Shown here one piece after another: positions 26,273 to 35,837 of a stretch of DNA of 64,000 nt. Position 1 is the first letter of the stretch; every line of letters begins with the position of its first letter. A program made the translations under genes and the position numbers. Source of the DNA: Rhizobium leguminosarum bv. trifolii WSM2297 (GTDB lineage Bacteria > Pseudomonadota > Alphaproteobacteria > Rhizobiales > Rhizobiaceae); assembly GCF_000271845.1 (NCBI RefSeq), contig NZ_JH719395.1, forward strand, positions 4,456,146 to 4,520,145, in the 5' to 3' direction. The notes below the pieces were generated by a model. It did not search any database. It was not told the origin of the DNA and saw only the letters and a program-made list of their open reading frames with translations.

Positions 26273-26689
26273 ATGACCGGTTATCAAATCTTCTGGCCAC
26301 TCCTCGCCCATGTGGCCCTGGTCTATGGTCTTTATATGCTTCTGGGCATGCGGCGCGGGAAAATGGTCCGCGCCGGCAAGATCGGGAAATCGGATTATCG
26401 CGAAAATCGTGACGAGCCGGCGACAAGCCTCGTCGTCAAAAACTGCCTCGCCAATCAGTTCGAACTGCCTGTGCTCTTCTACGCCTGCTCTATTCTTCTC
26501 TATGTTGCCGAGGCTGACAATCTCCCGGCCGTCGTCCTCGCCTGGCTCTTCGTCGCCCTGCGTTACGCCCATGCCGCCGTACATGTCACCAGCAATGATC
26601 TGCGCTACCGCAGCCCGCTCTTCGCCGCCGGTTATCTCACGCTCGCCGCCATGTGGATCTGGCTCGCAGCATGGATGGCAATGAGCTGA
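26273..26689 (+). CDS. MAPEG-family membrane protein
   Basis: A 138-residue protein with four hydrophobic segments, the E-N-R-D-E-P and V-K-N-C-L-A-N-Q-F-E-L-P-V-L-F-Y blocks and R-Y-A-H-A-A-V-H-V-T-S-N-D-L-R-Y-R, typical of the MAPEG superfamily (glutathione-dependent membrane enzymes and relatives). ATG 26273 has AAGG about 8 bp upstream; an earlier ATG at 26240 adds a basic leader without a ribosome site. Exact activity cannot be told. Confidence 0.85.
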   Translation: MTGYQIFWPLLAHVALVYGLYMLLGMRRGKMVRAGKIGKSDYRENRDEPATSLVVKNCLANQFELPVLFYACSILLYVAEADNLPAVVLAWLFVALRYAHAAVHVTSNDLRYRSPLFAAGYLTLAAMWIWLAAWMAMS

Positions 26690-26978
26690 GGCCGAGCACT
26701 CGGGCTCGTCCGGCGTCCTGGCGGGCAGTATCTTCACTTGCCCCGGCAGCGGCATGGATCTCTCTTCTCGACCCAAGAATTTTACAACTATTTCAGGTCT
26801 TTCGGATGCTGGTCAATTAGGATGATATGATCTAGGTGCCTGATTTCAAACGCATTTGCCGGTCGTTAAAATGCGGGCGTTTTCATTTACGACTGATGAA
26901 GACCTGCAATGTCATACCCGCCCGACGCGCCGATTTGGCATTATGCCTGCCCGCGCGAACGATAAGAACGGGAACGAC

Positions 26979-27620
26979 ATGGGCGTGGAAAGCATGGATC
27001 GGATCGGCTTGCGCAGGAAGCCGAAGCAGGAGCGCAGTATCCAGAGGCTGGACCTCATTCTCGCCGCCGCCGCCAAGATCATTGCGGAAAAAGGCGTCAG
27101 CGCCATGCGGATGACGGAGCTTGCCGTCGCCGCCAAAGTGCCGATCGGCTCGGTTTACCAGTATTTCCCCGAAAAGGCGGCGATCGTCAAAGCCTTGTTC
27201 GACCAGCACGCCGCGGCGATCCAAGAAAAGACGGCGGCGATGTTCGCCGACGTTCAGACGCTCGACCAGGCGCTCGACCGCGTCTGCGACATCATCGACT
27301 GGTATTACGAGTCCTACCACGATGATCCCGTCTATCTCGGCGTCTGGATGGGAACGGAGACGGACCAGGATCTGCTTCAGCTGAATATCGAGCACAGCGG
27401 CCGCATTGCCGGCATCTTTCATGAGGCCGTGCGTCGGCTGGCGCCCCACCTTTGCGACGAAGAGATGTATGCGCGCACTTATCTGTTCAGCCACTTGATC
27501 GGCGCCGTCATCCGGCTTGCCGCCGTCAGCGAGAAAGCCCTGGCGCGGCGCATGCTCGATGAGTGGAAACGCGTCATCCGCGCTTCTCTTTTCGCCGCGA
27601 CCGCTCAGCGCGCAGCCTGA
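26979..27620 (+). CDS. TetR-family transcriptional regulator
   Basis: A 213-residue TetR protein with the N-terminal helix-turn-helix I-L-A-A-A-A-K-I-I-A-E-K-G-V…V-P-I-G-S-V-Y-Q-Y-F-P-E-K-A-A-I and a helical ligand-binding C-terminal part. Starts at 26943 or earlier are possible; ATG 26979 has GGGA about 7 bp upstream. It ends 8 bp before the convergent LysR gene stop. About 290 bp upstream (26690-26978) hold nothing else recognisable. Target unknown. Confidence 0.88.
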   Translation: MGVESMDRIGLRRKPKQERSIQRLDLILAAAAKIIAEKGVSAMRMTELAVAAKVPIGSVYQYFPEKAAIVKALFDQHAAAIQEKTAAMFADVQTLDQALDRVCDIIDWYYESYHDDPVYLGVWMGTETDQDLLQLNIEHSGRIAGIFHEAVRRLAPHLCDEEMYARTYLFSHLIGAVIRLAAVSEKALARRMLDEWKRVIRASLFAATAQRAA

Positions 27621-27627
27621 TGACTTC

Positions 27628-28596
27628 TTACCAGCTCGGCACCATATTGGCGGCCTTCAGCCGCGGATAAAGGCGCGCCTGCGCGGATTTGACATCAGCC
27701 TCCAGCGTGTCGTCGACGACGGCAGGCGTGATATTGTCGAGGCAGGCGGTGATATGCGCCGTGATCGCGTTCATCAGCGAGAGCGAAACGCCCGGCCGCT
27801 TCATGATGCCGATCTGCACCGGCGGCAGCGCCGGAAAGCCGTCCGCCTGGCTGAGCACCTTCATGCCGGTGCGCAGTGCCGATTCCGGCATGACCGAAAC
27901 AGCCATGCCGGCAAGCACGGCAGCGGCAACGACGGTGCAGGACCAACTGGTGAACAAGATCTGGTGTTCGCGTCCGACAGCATCGAGCGCCGAGCAGGCA
28001 AGCTGACGCCACTGGCAATCGCGCCGGCCAACGGCAAGCGGCACCGGCGCGTCGTCGCGGATCGGATGGTTGGCCGAACCCACCCAGCAGAGCGGTTCGG
28101 TTCTCACCACGTCGGACATGCGCTCGCGCGGATTGTGGGTGACGAGCGCGATGTCGAGCTCGCCCTTGTGCATGCGCTCGGCAAGATCGACCGAGGGTTC
28201 GCAGACGATGTAGAGCTCGACATTCGGATGCGTCTTGGCGAAGCGGCCGATGATCTCGGGCATGTAGCGGTCGGCATAATCGTCCGGCGTGCCGATGCGC
28301 AGCGTGCCCTCCAGCCTGTTGTCGTCGAAGGCCGCGATCGCCTCATTGTTGAGGCGGATGATCCGCCGGGCGTAATTGAGCAATTTTTCGCCCTCGACCG
28401 TCAGCCGGTTGCCGCGTCCATCCTTGATGAACAACTGCTTGCCGATGCGCTCCTCGAGACGGCGCATCTGCATGGAGACGGCCGATTGGGTCTTGTAGAC
28501 CCTGTCGGCGGCCTTGGTGAAGCTGCCGGAATCGACGATGGCGATGAAAGTCTGCAACTGGTCGAGATCAAGAGGCGCGGCCATGGTGTCACCCAT
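27628..28596 (-). CDS. LysR-family transcriptional regulator
   Basis: A 322-residue LysR protein: L-D-L-D-Q-L-Q-T-F-I-A-I-V-D-S-G-S-F-T-K-A-A-D-R-V-Y-K-T-Q-S-A-V-S-M-Q-M-R winged helix and a substrate-binding domain with I-G-T-P-D-D-Y-A-D. The second ATG (28584) is equally possible. It is divergent from the DUF1127 gene with a 17-bp imperfect palindrome just upstream, a plausible own operator. Confidence 0.9.
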   Translation of the reverse strand: MGDTMAAPLDLDQLQTFIAIVDSGSFTKAADRVYKTQSAVSMQMRRLEERIGKQLFIKDGRGNRLTVEGEKLLNYARRIIRLNNEAIAAFDDNRLEGTLRIGTPDDYADRYMPEIIGRFAKTHPNVELYIVCEPSVDLAERMHKGELDIALVTHNPRERMSDVVRTEPLCWVGSANHPIRDDAPVPLAVGRRDCQWRQLACSALDAVGREHQILFTSWSCTVVAAAVLAGMAVSVMPESALRTGMKVLSQADGFPALPPVQIGIMKRPGVSLSLMNAITAHITACLDNITPAVVDDTLEADVKSAQARLYPRLKAANMVPSW

Positions 28597-28604
28597 AAAG
28601 ATAG

Positions 28605-28621
28605 CTGATGATAATCATTAG
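28605..28621. promoter_or_regulatory. Imperfect palindrome, candidate LysR operator
   Basis: CTGATGATAATCATTAG is nearly self-complementary (ATGAT…ATCAT core) and lies 9 bp upstream of the LysR start in the divergent region before the DUF1127 gene. LysR sites are typically interrupted palindromes in such gaps; function is inferred. Confidence 0.4.
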
Positions 28622-28840
28622 AAACATTCGTTGGACTGATCAATAGCTCTTTGGCATCTTCGGGATGCAAATCAAAGCAAAGTGAAGGACAGACACCCTG
28701 CCTGTCCAAGCGGAATTCAGCTTGCTCCCTCCCGCACGACCTCGCGGGTGGGGTGGGTTGCTTTGCGCGCAGATCTGAAACGTTACAGCGCCCTTTATCC
28801 GTCTGAAAGACGCGCGGCGCTGTACAGAAAGGAGAGTTCA

Positions 28841-29140
28841 ATGCGCATGACAGACCAGACACTCGAACTCGATTGCGACAAGCCGACCCCGACGTTTTCC
28901 CAGCGTCTGGCGGCAGGTCTCGCACCGTTGGCCTCTCTCTTTCGCGTGTTCCGCAATCGCATGGAGATCAACGCGCTGCATGATCTGAACGACACGCAGC
29001 TGAGGGATATCGGCCTCACCAGGGCCGATCTGACTTCCGCGTTCCTGGCGTCGACCTTTTTCGAGGACCCGTCGGAACATCTGACGCGTTCGGCGCGCAA
29101 TCGCTGGCGCCTGTCGCTCTTCCGCTCCTACGCGGAGTAG
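28841..29140 (+). CDS. DUF1127-type small protein
   Basis: A 99-residue protein whose middle (R-V-F-R-N-R-M-E-I-N-A-L-H-D-L-N-D-T-Q-L-R-D-I-G-L-T-R) is the DUF1127 (YjiS-like) motif: an arginine-rich helix followed by L-x-D-I-G-L-x-R. In alphaproteobacteria small members bind RNA or affect phosphate and carbon metabolism; here it has longer N- and C-terminal parts. AAGGAGAG lies 8 bp before ATG 28841, and a strong terminator follows at 29190. Expression may depend on the divergent LysR gene. Confidence 0.85.
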   Translation: MRMTDQTLELDCDKPTPTFSQRLAAGLAPLASLFRVFRNRMEINALHDLNDTQLRDIGLTRADLTSAFLASTFFEDPSEHLTRSARNRWRLSLFRSYAE

Positions 29141-29189
29141 GAGCGTCGAGTTTCCCCGCAGGGTGATAGCCAATAGCCCTGCCGCTTGA

Positions 29190-29232
29190 CCCGGTGATCG
29201 GCTTTTCCCAAAGCCATCTCCGGGTTTTTTTA
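29190..29232 (+). terminator. Rho-independent terminator after the DUF1127 gene
   Basis: ACCCGG…CGGCTTT and AAAGCC…CCGGGT form a long stem with a small internal mismatch, followed by a run of seven or eight T. Fifty bases after the DUF1127 stop; it also sits at the end of the convergent DUF937 gene. Confidence 0.85.
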
Positions 29233-30093
29233 TGCCTTGGTTTCAGGCGGCTTCGGTCGGTAGGTTTCGAAGATCGCTTCCAGGTTCCTCTGGTAGGTCT
29301 TCTGCACTTCCAGCCCGCTGTCGAACATGGCGTTCAGGATCTCGCCATAGCTGTCGGCCGCGACCTTCGCCTCTTCCTTCGGGGCCTCGGGCGTCTTGGC
29401 AGCCGGTTGCTTGGCCGCCGGCTGTTGCCCAAGCCCGGCCATCATCTCCTGGAAGGCCTTGGCGAAGGGATTGTCGAGGAAGGGGTTCGGCTGAGGTGCC
29501 GGTTCGGTTTTCGGCACCGAAAACATCTGCTGCATCGCCTGCGTAAAGGGATTGTCGAAGATACTGGGCTGCGCGGCCTTCGGTTTCGGCGCGAAGCCGG
29601 TGCTCTCCAGCCATTGCTGGATGGTCTCGGCCATCGCCGTATTGACGAAGGGGTTGACCGGCGACGCCATCTGGCCGGTCGTCTGTTTGAAGAGCCCGCC
29701 CATCAGCGTATCGGCCAGCACCGGCAGCATCCGCTTGTAGATATCCTGGCCGATGCCTGTCATCTGTGCCGCCTGGGCGGCGACTGCGCGCGAAACCTCC
29801 TTGGAGCCGAAAAGCTGGGCAAGGATATTGTTGCCGTCGGAAATGCCCTCGGGGGTGAAAGCCCGGCTCATATCCTCGAAATAACGCGCATAATTGCCGG
29901 AGGAGACGGCCTGCATCAGCCCGACGAAATCATAAGGGTTGCTGGTACTGCGCTTCAGGCCGGCGGAGAAGGCCGGCATCAGCGCCGCCATCGCCTTGGT
30001 CGCTTGTTCCTGCGCCAGGTTGAACTGCCGGGCGATCGCCTCCATCGCCGCGCCGTTCTGCGCCTGCATCATCATGTCGAAGAGTGGCAGCAT
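29230..30093 (-). CDS. DUF937-type protein
   Basis: A 287-residue protein. The first 150 residues are helical and Met/Ala/Gln-rich (L-F-D-M-M-M-Q-A-Q-N-G, Q-F-N-L-A-Q-E-Q-A-T-K-A-M-A-A-L-M-P-A-F) with G-N-N-I-L-A-Q-L-F-G-S-K-E-V-S-R, the DUF937 (YidB-like) pattern. The second half is low-complexity, with repeated N-P-F and Q-P-A-A-K motifs. Function unknown. It ends at the shared terminator region. Confidence 0.8.
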   Translation of the reverse strand: MLPLFDMMMQAQNGAAMEAIARQFNLAQEQATKAMAALMPAFSAGLKRSTSNPYDFVGLMQAVSSGNYARYFEDMSRAFTPEGISDGNNILAQLFGSKEVSRAVAAQAAQMTGIGQDIYKRMLPVLADTLMGGLFKQTTGQMASPVNPFVNTAMAETIQQWLESTGFAPKPKAAQPSIFDNPFTQAMQQMFSVPKTEPAPQPNPFLDNPFAKAFQEMMAGLGQQPAAKQPAAKTPEAPKEEAKVAADSYGEILNAMFDSGLEVQKTYQRNLEAIFETYRPKPPETKA

Positions 30094-30185
30094 GGAGGTC
30101 CCTTTCCCCGAGTCGTGACGCTGGTAACGCCACTATATCCGGAAATGGTAATGTGCAAACGGCTTTTTGCCATAAGAACTTAAAC

Positions 30186-30235
30186 CAATTCCAGCGAAAG
30201 TGCCGGGCGGTTTTCCGGCCTGGAGAAAAACCCTG
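30186..30235. repeat. Dispersed rhizobial intergenic palindromic repeat (degenerate copy 2)
   Basis: CCAATTCCAGCGAAAGTG and GCGGTTTTCCGG match blocks of the repeat at 36999-37100. It separates the gshA stop from the DUF937 promoter region. Confidence 0.5.
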
Positions 30236-30242
30236 GACAGGC

Positions 30243-31616
30243 TCAGTACTGATAATCCTCGAAGACCGGCTCGACGGAGCCGTTCCAGCGGCCGTGATAG
30301 AGCGACAGCAGATCCTCGGCGAGCGTCGCCTTCTTGGCGAGCACCTCGTCGAGCGGCGCCAGGAAGATGCTTTCGTCCTGGCCTTCGCGGTTGAGCCTGC
30401 CGCGCGCTTTGAGGCCGGCCCTCGATATGCCGACCACCTCGCGCGCCACGTCGAGCAGCGCATGTCCGCGAAACTCGGCCTTCAACCCCTCTGCCGGAAC
30501 GGCATTGCGCAGGGCGCCGACCTCTGCGAAGGTCCAGTCCTTCGTCAGTTCGTCGGCGGCCTGAAGGGCCGCGTCGTCGTAGAGCAGGCCGACCCAGAAG
30601 GCCGGCAGCGCACAGATACGCCGCCACGGGCCGCCGTCGGCGCCGCGCATTTCGAGGAAACGCTTCATCCGCACGTCCGGGAAAAGCGTCGACAGATGGT
30701 TCGTCCAGTCGCCCATCGTCGGCGCCGGATCGGCGACCTCGCCTTTCAATGCACCATTCATGAACTGCCGGAAGGTGACATGGGTACAGTCGTGGTAGCG
30801 TCCGTCCCGGACAATGAAATACATCGGCACGTCGAGCGCCCATTCGGCATAGTCGCGGAAGCCGAAATTGTCGCGGAAGGTGAAGTCGAGCAGGCCTGAG
30901 CGGCGGTTGTCGACATCGCGCCAGATATCGCCGCGCCAAGAGAGCAGCCCGTTCGGCTTGCCCTCGGTGAAGGGTGAGGATGCAAACAGCGCGGTCGCCA
31001 GCGATTGCAGTTTCATCGAGACGCGCATCTTCTGGCGCATGTCGGCTTCTGAGGAGAAGTCGAGATTCACCTGGATCGTGCAGGTGCGGTACATCATGTC
31101 GAGACCCTTGGTGCCGACCTTCGGCATGTAGCGGGTCATGATCTCGTAGCGCGATTTCGGCATTTGCGGGGTCTCCGCATAGGTCCATTTCGGGCTGCCG
31201 CCGATGCCGAGGAAGCGGATGCCCATCGGCTCGGCGATGTCGCGCACCGTCGCCAGGTGCTGGTTCGATTCCCTGCAGGTTTCGTGGAGCGTTTCCAGCG
31301 GTGCGCCCGACAGTTCGAACTGGCCGCCGGGCTCGATCGAGATCGCGCCCATGCCGCTCTGTTCGGCGAGGCCGATGATATTGCCGCCGTCGATGATCGG
31401 CTCCCAGCCGCTTTTTGCCTGCAAGCCGGTCAGCAGGGCCGAAATGCTGGCATCGCCGAAATAGGGAACCGGGCTGTTGTCGGCGCGGAAGAAGGCGAAT
31501 TTCTCGTGTTCTGTGCCGATCCGGAAGCGCTCCCGCGGCTTGTTGCCGGCGGCGATGTAATCGGTCAGATCCTGGACCGAAGAGAGCGGTGTCTGGTCGG
31601 TGGTGTCGCGGGCCAT
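30243..31616 (-). CDS. gshA: Glutamate-cysteine ligase
   Basis: A 457-residue enzyme of the plant/alphaproteobacterial GCL type (type 3), which makes gamma-glutamylcysteine, first step of glutathione synthesis. Seen: R-I-G-T-E-H-E-K-F-A-F, S-I-E-P-G-G-Q-F-E-L-S-G, Q-V-N-L-D-F-S-S-E, S-S-P-F-T-E-G-K-P-N-G and R-G-D-I-W-R-D-V-D. Length is standard. Glutathione is needed for symbiosis and stress resistance in rhizobia. rsmE lies 148 bp upstream on the same strand. Confidence 0.95.
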   Translation of the reverse strand: MARDTTDQTPLSSVQDLTDYIAAGNKPRERFRIGTEHEKFAFFRADNSPVPYFGDASISALLTGLQAKSGWEPIIDGGNIIGLAEQSGMGAISIEPGGQFELSGAPLETLHETCRESNQHLATVRDIAEPMGIRFLGIGGSPKWTYAETPQMPKSRYEIMTRYMPKVGTKGLDMMYRTCTIQVNLDFSSEADMRQKMRVSMKLQSLATALFASSPFTEGKPNGLLSWRGDIWRDVDNRRSGLLDFTFRDNFGFRDYAEWALDVPMYFIVRDGRYHDCTHVTFRQFMNGALKGEVADPAPTMGDWTNHLSTLFPDVRMKRFLEMRGADGGPWRRICALPAFWVGLLYDDAALQAADELTKDWTFAEVGALRNAVPAEGLKAEFRGHALLDVAREVVGISRAGLKARGRLNREGQDESIFLAPLDEVLAKKATLAEDLLSLYHGRWNGSVEPVFEDYQY

Positions 31617-31764
31617 GCGGGGTACCTGTATTCGAAAAAGGCGCCCAGGGGGCCGGGCAGTTGAAAGGCTGATTAGGACCCAAGCCGCGTATGTTGCAAG
31701 TGAAATTCTTTCAACGACGCATCAAAAAAATAGCAGCAATTTCCATGTCCACCCGTTTTCGCCG

Positions 31765-32502
31765 TCAGCGCCAGTCGCCGATCGCCGCCTGGACCACCGC
31801 CAGCGCCGCAACGGCTGCGGTATCGGCCCTGAGGATGCGCGGTCCGAGCGGAATGGCGGTGACGAAATCGAGGCTTCGAAGCCGTTCCCGCTCTTCTTCG
31901 GAAAAGCCGCCTTCCGGCCCGACGAGCAAGGCGAGGTGCCTTTCCCTTATCTCAGACAGCACCGGCAGCGGGTTTTGCCCGACGTCACCCTCGTCGCAAT
32001 AGATGATGCGGCGCTCTTTCGGCCAGCGGTCGAGCAGGTCGAGAAGCCGCACCGGCTCGGCGACATCGGGAATGCCGAGAACGCCGCATTGCTCCGCCGC
32101 CTCGACGACATTGGCGCGCAGCTTGTCCAAATTGGTGATTTTGCCCTGAACGTGCTGGGTCATGACCGGCTGTAGCAGGCCGGCTCCCATTTCGACCGCC
32201 TTCTGCACGAGGTAATCCATGCGGCCGACCTTGAGCGGTGCAAAGAGATAATGCAGGTCGCAGGGCGCGGGCTGCGGCCGCGTCTCTTCGATTGCCGTCA
32301 GCTGAATGCGTTTGCGCGTGGGGAAGGTGAGGGCCGCCTTCCACTCGCCATCGCGGCCGTTGAAGAGCAGGATCTCCCCACCTTCTTCCATCCGCAGCAC
32401 ATTGGCGAGATAGTTGAACTGGTCGGCATTCGCCTCGAGGGCGGCACCGAGCGAAAGCGGCGCGTCGACGAAAAGCCGTTGCATGCGGAAATTGGCGCGC
32501 AT
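31765..32502 (-). CDS. rsmE: 16S rRNA (uracil-1498-N3)-methyltransferase
   Basis: A 245-residue SPOUT-class enzyme. Seen: N-Y-L-A-N-V-L-R in the N-terminal PUA-like part, [15 protein letters not shown] and the trefoil-knot SAM site [13 protein letters not shown] and [14 protein letters not shown] 32502 or the later in-frame ATG (MQRLFV) are both possible. It lies 16 bp downstream of the phosphate transporter stop. Confidence 0.95.
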   Translation of the reverse strand: MRANFRMQRLFVDAPLSLGAALEANADQFNYLANVLRMEEGGEILLFNGRDGEWKAALTFPTRKRIQLTAIEETRPQPAPCDLHYLFAPLKVGRMDYLVQKAVEMGAGLLQPVMTQHVQGKITNLDKLRANVVEAAEQCGVLGIPDVAEPVRLLDLLDRWPKERRIIYCDEGDVGQNPLPVLSEIRERHLALLVGPEGGFSEEERERLRSLDFVTAIPLGPRILRADTAAVAALAVVQAAIGDWR

Positions 32503-32518
32503 TTAAAACTCGCGGGTT

Positions 32519-34018
32519 TCAGACGAAGAGCGCGAACATAACCCAATAAATCATCGCCGCAAGCACGGCGGAAACCGGCACGGTGATGATCCAGGCGGCG
32601 ATGATCGTCATGAAATGCGAGCGGCGCACGAGATAGCGCCGCCGCGTCTCGTGGATGTTCGGATCCTCCGGCTCGTCGATATCGAAGCTCTCGGCCTTGT
32701 GCCTGATATAGGCGATGCGGCGCTTCGAATGGCGCGTGTACCATTCGCGGAAGAAGCCGACACCGAAGACGGAACCGATGGCGATATGGGTGGTGCTGAC
32801 GGGCAGGCCGAGCCAGGAGGCGACGATGACGGTGAAGGCGGTTGATAAAGCGACGCAATAGGCGCGCATCGGATTGAGCTTGGTGATCTCTTGGCCGACG
32901 AGGCGGATCAGCCGCGGCCCGAACAGCAGCAGACCGACGGAGATGCCGAAGGCGCCGATCAGCATCACCCAGAGCGGTGGATGGCCGATACCGTTGCCGC
33001 CGCTGATGCCGACCGAATGGACGATCGCCGAAAGCGGCCCGACCGCGTTCGAAACATCGTTTGCGCCATGCGCGAAGGACAGCAGTGCCGCCGAACCGAT
33101 GAGCGGCAGCCGGAACAGCACCCGCAGTGAGCTGTTGCGGTTTTCGAGATTTCGCGCCTGGGCGAGAACCAGCGGCCGGGCAATAAGCCAGCTGACCAGC
33201 CCGATGCCGATGCCGATGAGGATGATGGTGAAAGACGCAAAGCGGCCGGTCGGCGAGAGCTGTAGCACCATAAAGGCCATGAAGCCGCCGGCCATCACCG
33301 CGACCAGCACCGGCACCCAGCGCCGCGCGGCCGCGACCTTGTCGTCGCGATAGATGATCAGGGTCTTGACGAGGTAAAGCAGCCCGGCCGCAATCAGCCC
33401 GCCGATCAGCGGCGAGGTGATCCAGCTCGAGGTGATCTCCAGCATCACCCGCCAATTCACCGGTTCCGGCCCGACGGCGGCGACGCCAGCGCCGATCACC
33501 GCCCCGACGATCGCATGGGTGGTGGAAACCGGCGCGTTCATCCAGGTTGCGAGATTGATCCAGAGGGCAGCTGCCGTCAGCGCCGCCATCATGATCCATC
33601 CGAGCATCGCCTGCGGCATCTGCACGGTGTCGATGATGTTGGAGGAAATCGTCTTGACGACCTCACCGCCGGCAATCGTTGCCCCGAGAATTTCGAAAAT
33701 CGCAGCGATGAGGAGGGCCTGGCCCATCGTCATGGCGCGCGCCCCGACGGCGGCGCCGACATTGTTGGTTACGTCATTGGCGCCGATATTCAAAGCCATG
33801 TAGCCGGCCAGGGCCGCCGCCGCAACGACCAGCACCGCTCCCGGCCGGTCGAACACGTAGACACCGGCAAAGATCATGGCGAAGCCGACAAAGATCAGCC
33901 CGAGGCCGGGCGTCACCAGCCGCCGCAGAACATGCTTCGCCGCGTCCTCGGCATGGGTAATCCTGTCGAGGTCCTTGTCGAGCGTGCGTTTCGTGAGGAC
34001 TGTGGGACGTGGCGGCAT
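32519..34018 (-). CDS. PiT-family inorganic phosphate transporter
   Basis: A 499-residue inner-membrane permease with about 10-12 segments and the duplicated PiT signature: N-I-G-A-N-D-V-T-N-N-V-G near residue 80 and A-H-G-A-N-D-V-S-N-A-V-G near residue 330, plus P-V-S-T-T-H-A and P-V-S-T-T-H-I. Low-affinity, proton- or metal-coupled phosphate uptake is the family role. The long soluble loop near residue 430 (R-R-I-A-Y-I-R-H-K…E-T-R-R-R-Y) is notable. Confidence 0.93.
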   Translation of the reverse strand: MPPRPTVLTKRTLDKDLDRITHAEDAAKHVLRRLVTPGLGLIFVGFAMIFAGVYVFDRPGAVLVVAAAALAGYMALNIGANDVTNNVGAAVGARAMTMGQALLIAAIFEILGATIAGGEVVKTISSNIIDTVQMPQAMLGWIMMAALTAAALWINLATWMNAPVSTTHAIVGAVIGAGVAAVGPEPVNWRVMLEITSSWITSPLIGGLIAAGLLYLVKTLIIYRDDKVAAARRWVPVLVAVMAGGFMAFMVLQLSPTGRFASFTIILIGIGIGLVSWLIARPLVLAQARNLENRNSSLRVLFRLPLIGSAALLSFAHGANDVSNAVGPLSAIVHSVGISGGNGIGHPPLWVMLIGAFGISVGLLLFGPRLIRLVGQEITKLNPMRAYCVALSTAFTVIVASWLGLPVSTTHIAIGSVFGVGFFREWYTRHSKRRIAYIRHKAESFDIDEPEDPNIHETRRRYLVRRSHFMTIIAAWIITVPVSAVLAAMIYWVMFALFV

Positions 34019-34080
34019 TCTTTTTCCGGGGATGAAATCTGCTTCTACGCCACTTTCTTAGCAGCGCAAGATGGCAGGAT

Positions 34081-34623
34081 TCATTCCGCCGGAATTTGCT
34101 TTCCCGCGGATCCCTGCTTTGCGGCTCTGGCCGAAAGCCTCTCGCTCATTTTTCGCTTGAAGGCCAGGAAAAGGCCACGCAGCTCCGGCTCGCGCACACG
34201 CTCTGCCGCCTCGTCGAACGAAACCCATTCGATGCGGCGTTCGCCCTTCTCCTTGAAGTTCTTCGCCATGTCGGTGACTTCGAGCGCATAAACCTGCACC
34301 TTGCAGGCCACCTGCACGCCGTCGCGCAGGACTTTCGAGTAGCTATAAGCGCCGAGCGTTTCCATCTCGACCGCACCGCGGACGCCGGCTTCCTCAAAGG
34401 CCTCCTGGGCAGCGACCTCATAGGCGCATTTGCCCGTCATCGGCCAACCCTTGGGAATGACCCAGCGGCCGGTGTCGCGGCTCGTCATCAGCAGTACCTC
34501 GACGTCACCGCTCTTCTTCTTCACCCGATAGCAGATCGCACCATATTGCTGTCGCGGCGGTCGCCGGAACATTAGTTGCACATCGGATGCCAATCGGGCG
34601 AGAAGAGTCAATTGTCGGGTCAC
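34081..34623 (-). CDS. NUDIX hydrolase
   Basis: A 180-residue NUDIX protein: the box is G-x5-E near residues 65-87 (A-Y-E-V-A-A-Q-E-A-F-E-E-A-G-V-R-G), preceded by W-V-I-P-K-G-W-P-M. The W-V-I-P-K-G-W motif resembles alphaproteobacterial diphosphoinositol/ diadenosine-polyphosphate hydrolases, so a nucleotide or inositol pyrophosphate substrate is likely. Located after a short gap upstream of the phosphate permease, perhaps loosely linked to phosphate economy. Confidence 0.88.
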   Translation of the reverse strand: MTRQLTLLARLASDVQLMFRRPPRQQYGAICYRVKKKSGDVEVLLMTSRDTGRWVIPKGWPMTGKCAYEVAAQEAFEEAGVRGAVEMETLGAYSYSKVLRDGVQVACKVQVYALEVTDMAKNFKEKGERRIEWVSFDEAAERVREPELRGLFLAFKRKMSERLSARAAKQGSAGKQIPAE

Positions 34624-34864
34624 CTTCGCAGCGGTTGTTAGGAATCACTCATATACGTGTATCACAAAAAGCTTACACAATCCAAAAGGGCCACGGACGA
34701 TTCAATTGCCGTTCATAGGGGAATCGAGGTCGGACAGGTTGGGAAAATCCGCCACGCCCTGTCTCGAATGCGTCACGTTGCACAGGTGTACAATATGGCG
34801 TGGTCTTGCCTTTCGTTCAATGGCAAGATCAAGTGATCCACTATCATTTCTGATCGTGGTAATC

Positions 34865-35743
34865 ATGCGTCTTCCACCGCTCAATGCCGTCCGCGCCTTC
34901 GAGGCCGTCTGCCGTCACGGCAGCATTCTGAAGGCTGCCGAGGAGCTGAATGTGGTGCGCGGCGCCGTCCGCCAGCAGATCGTCACGCTGGAGGGCTACT
35001 TCGGCCGCGAGCTCTTTGCGCGCGACGGCCGCCGGCTGGTCCCAACCGCAGAAGCCAGCGCTTTCGCCGAGGCTTGCAGCGCGGCTTTCGACATTCTGCA
35101 GCGCGCCGCTTGTGAGCTCGAGGGCGGCGTGCCGGGCCGCATCCGGCTCGGCGTGCCCTCCGCTTTCGCGGTCTGGTGGCTGATGCCGCGTGCCGCCGAC
35201 ATGCAGGCAAGCCTCGGCGATGTCTTAGTCGACGTCCTGCCGATGAGCATGGTCGAACCGCTGCAGATGCACCCAGAATTGGACGCTGTGATCATGGGCG
35301 GCGAATACAGGCCGGCCGCCGGGATTACGGCTCTCCGCTTCATGGAGGACGAATTCGGTCCGGTCGCAACACCGGCGCTTGCGGCGACACTGTCGGAGAA
35401 CCCGGCGGCAATGGGCCGGCTCACCATGCTGGCCAGCCGCAGCGCTCCGAAGCTCTGGGACGAATGGTTTGCCGAAAGCGGCACCCCGCCGGTTGCCTTT
35501 TCCCGCCGTCAGGAATTCGAGGATCTGCTGCTGGCGCTCGGTGCCGCCCGCTCTGGGCTCGGCATCGCCCTTGCGCCGCGTGCCTCGATCGAGGACGATC
35601 TTCAGCGCGGGCAACTGGTCGCGCCCTACGGCTTCATCTCCCGGCCGTCCGGCTACAGCCTCTGCTGCCGCACGCCGGATGCCAAGCGACCGAGTTTTGC
35701 GGCCCTGTCAGACTGGCTGCGCCGTTGCGGGACACGCAGCTGA
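34865..35743 (+). CDS. LysR-family regulator, GcvA-like
   Basis: A 292-residue LysR protein. M-R-L-P-P-L-N-A-V-R-A-F-E-A-V-C-R-H-G-S start is the hallmark of the GcvA/AmpR subgroup. Then I-L-K-A-A-E-E-L-N-V-V-R-G-A-V-R-Q-Q-I helix-turn-helix and effector domain. The adenosylhomocysteinase-like gene follows in the same direction 94 bp later; the regulator probably controls it. Confidence 0.9.
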   Translation: MRLPPLNAVRAFEAVCRHGSILKAAEELNVVRGAVRQQIVTLEGYFGRELFARDGRRLVPTAEASAFAEACSAAFDILQRAACELEGGVPGRIRLGVPSAFAVWWLMPRAADMQASLGDVLVDVLPMSMVEPLQMHPELDAVIMGGEYRPAAGITALRFMEDEFGPVATPALAATLSENPAAMGRLTMLASRSAPKLWDEWFAESGTPPVAFSRRQEFEDLLLALGAARSGLGIALAPRASIEDDLQRGQLVAPYGFISRPSGYSLCCRTPDAKRPSFAALSDWLRRCGTRS

Positions 35744-35837
35744 AAGGGCAGATTTTCTGCTCTTTCGCCAGAATAACCTCCATATTCGCTTCCCTGTCGC
35801 TCCGCTAGAAATGGCGGGAACAAGGCAAGGAGATGAA

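Noticed and set aside
30133..31683. 516-codon minus-strand open frame over gshA
   Set aside because: It is an out-of-frame reading on the same strand; the gshA frame carries the enzyme motifs.
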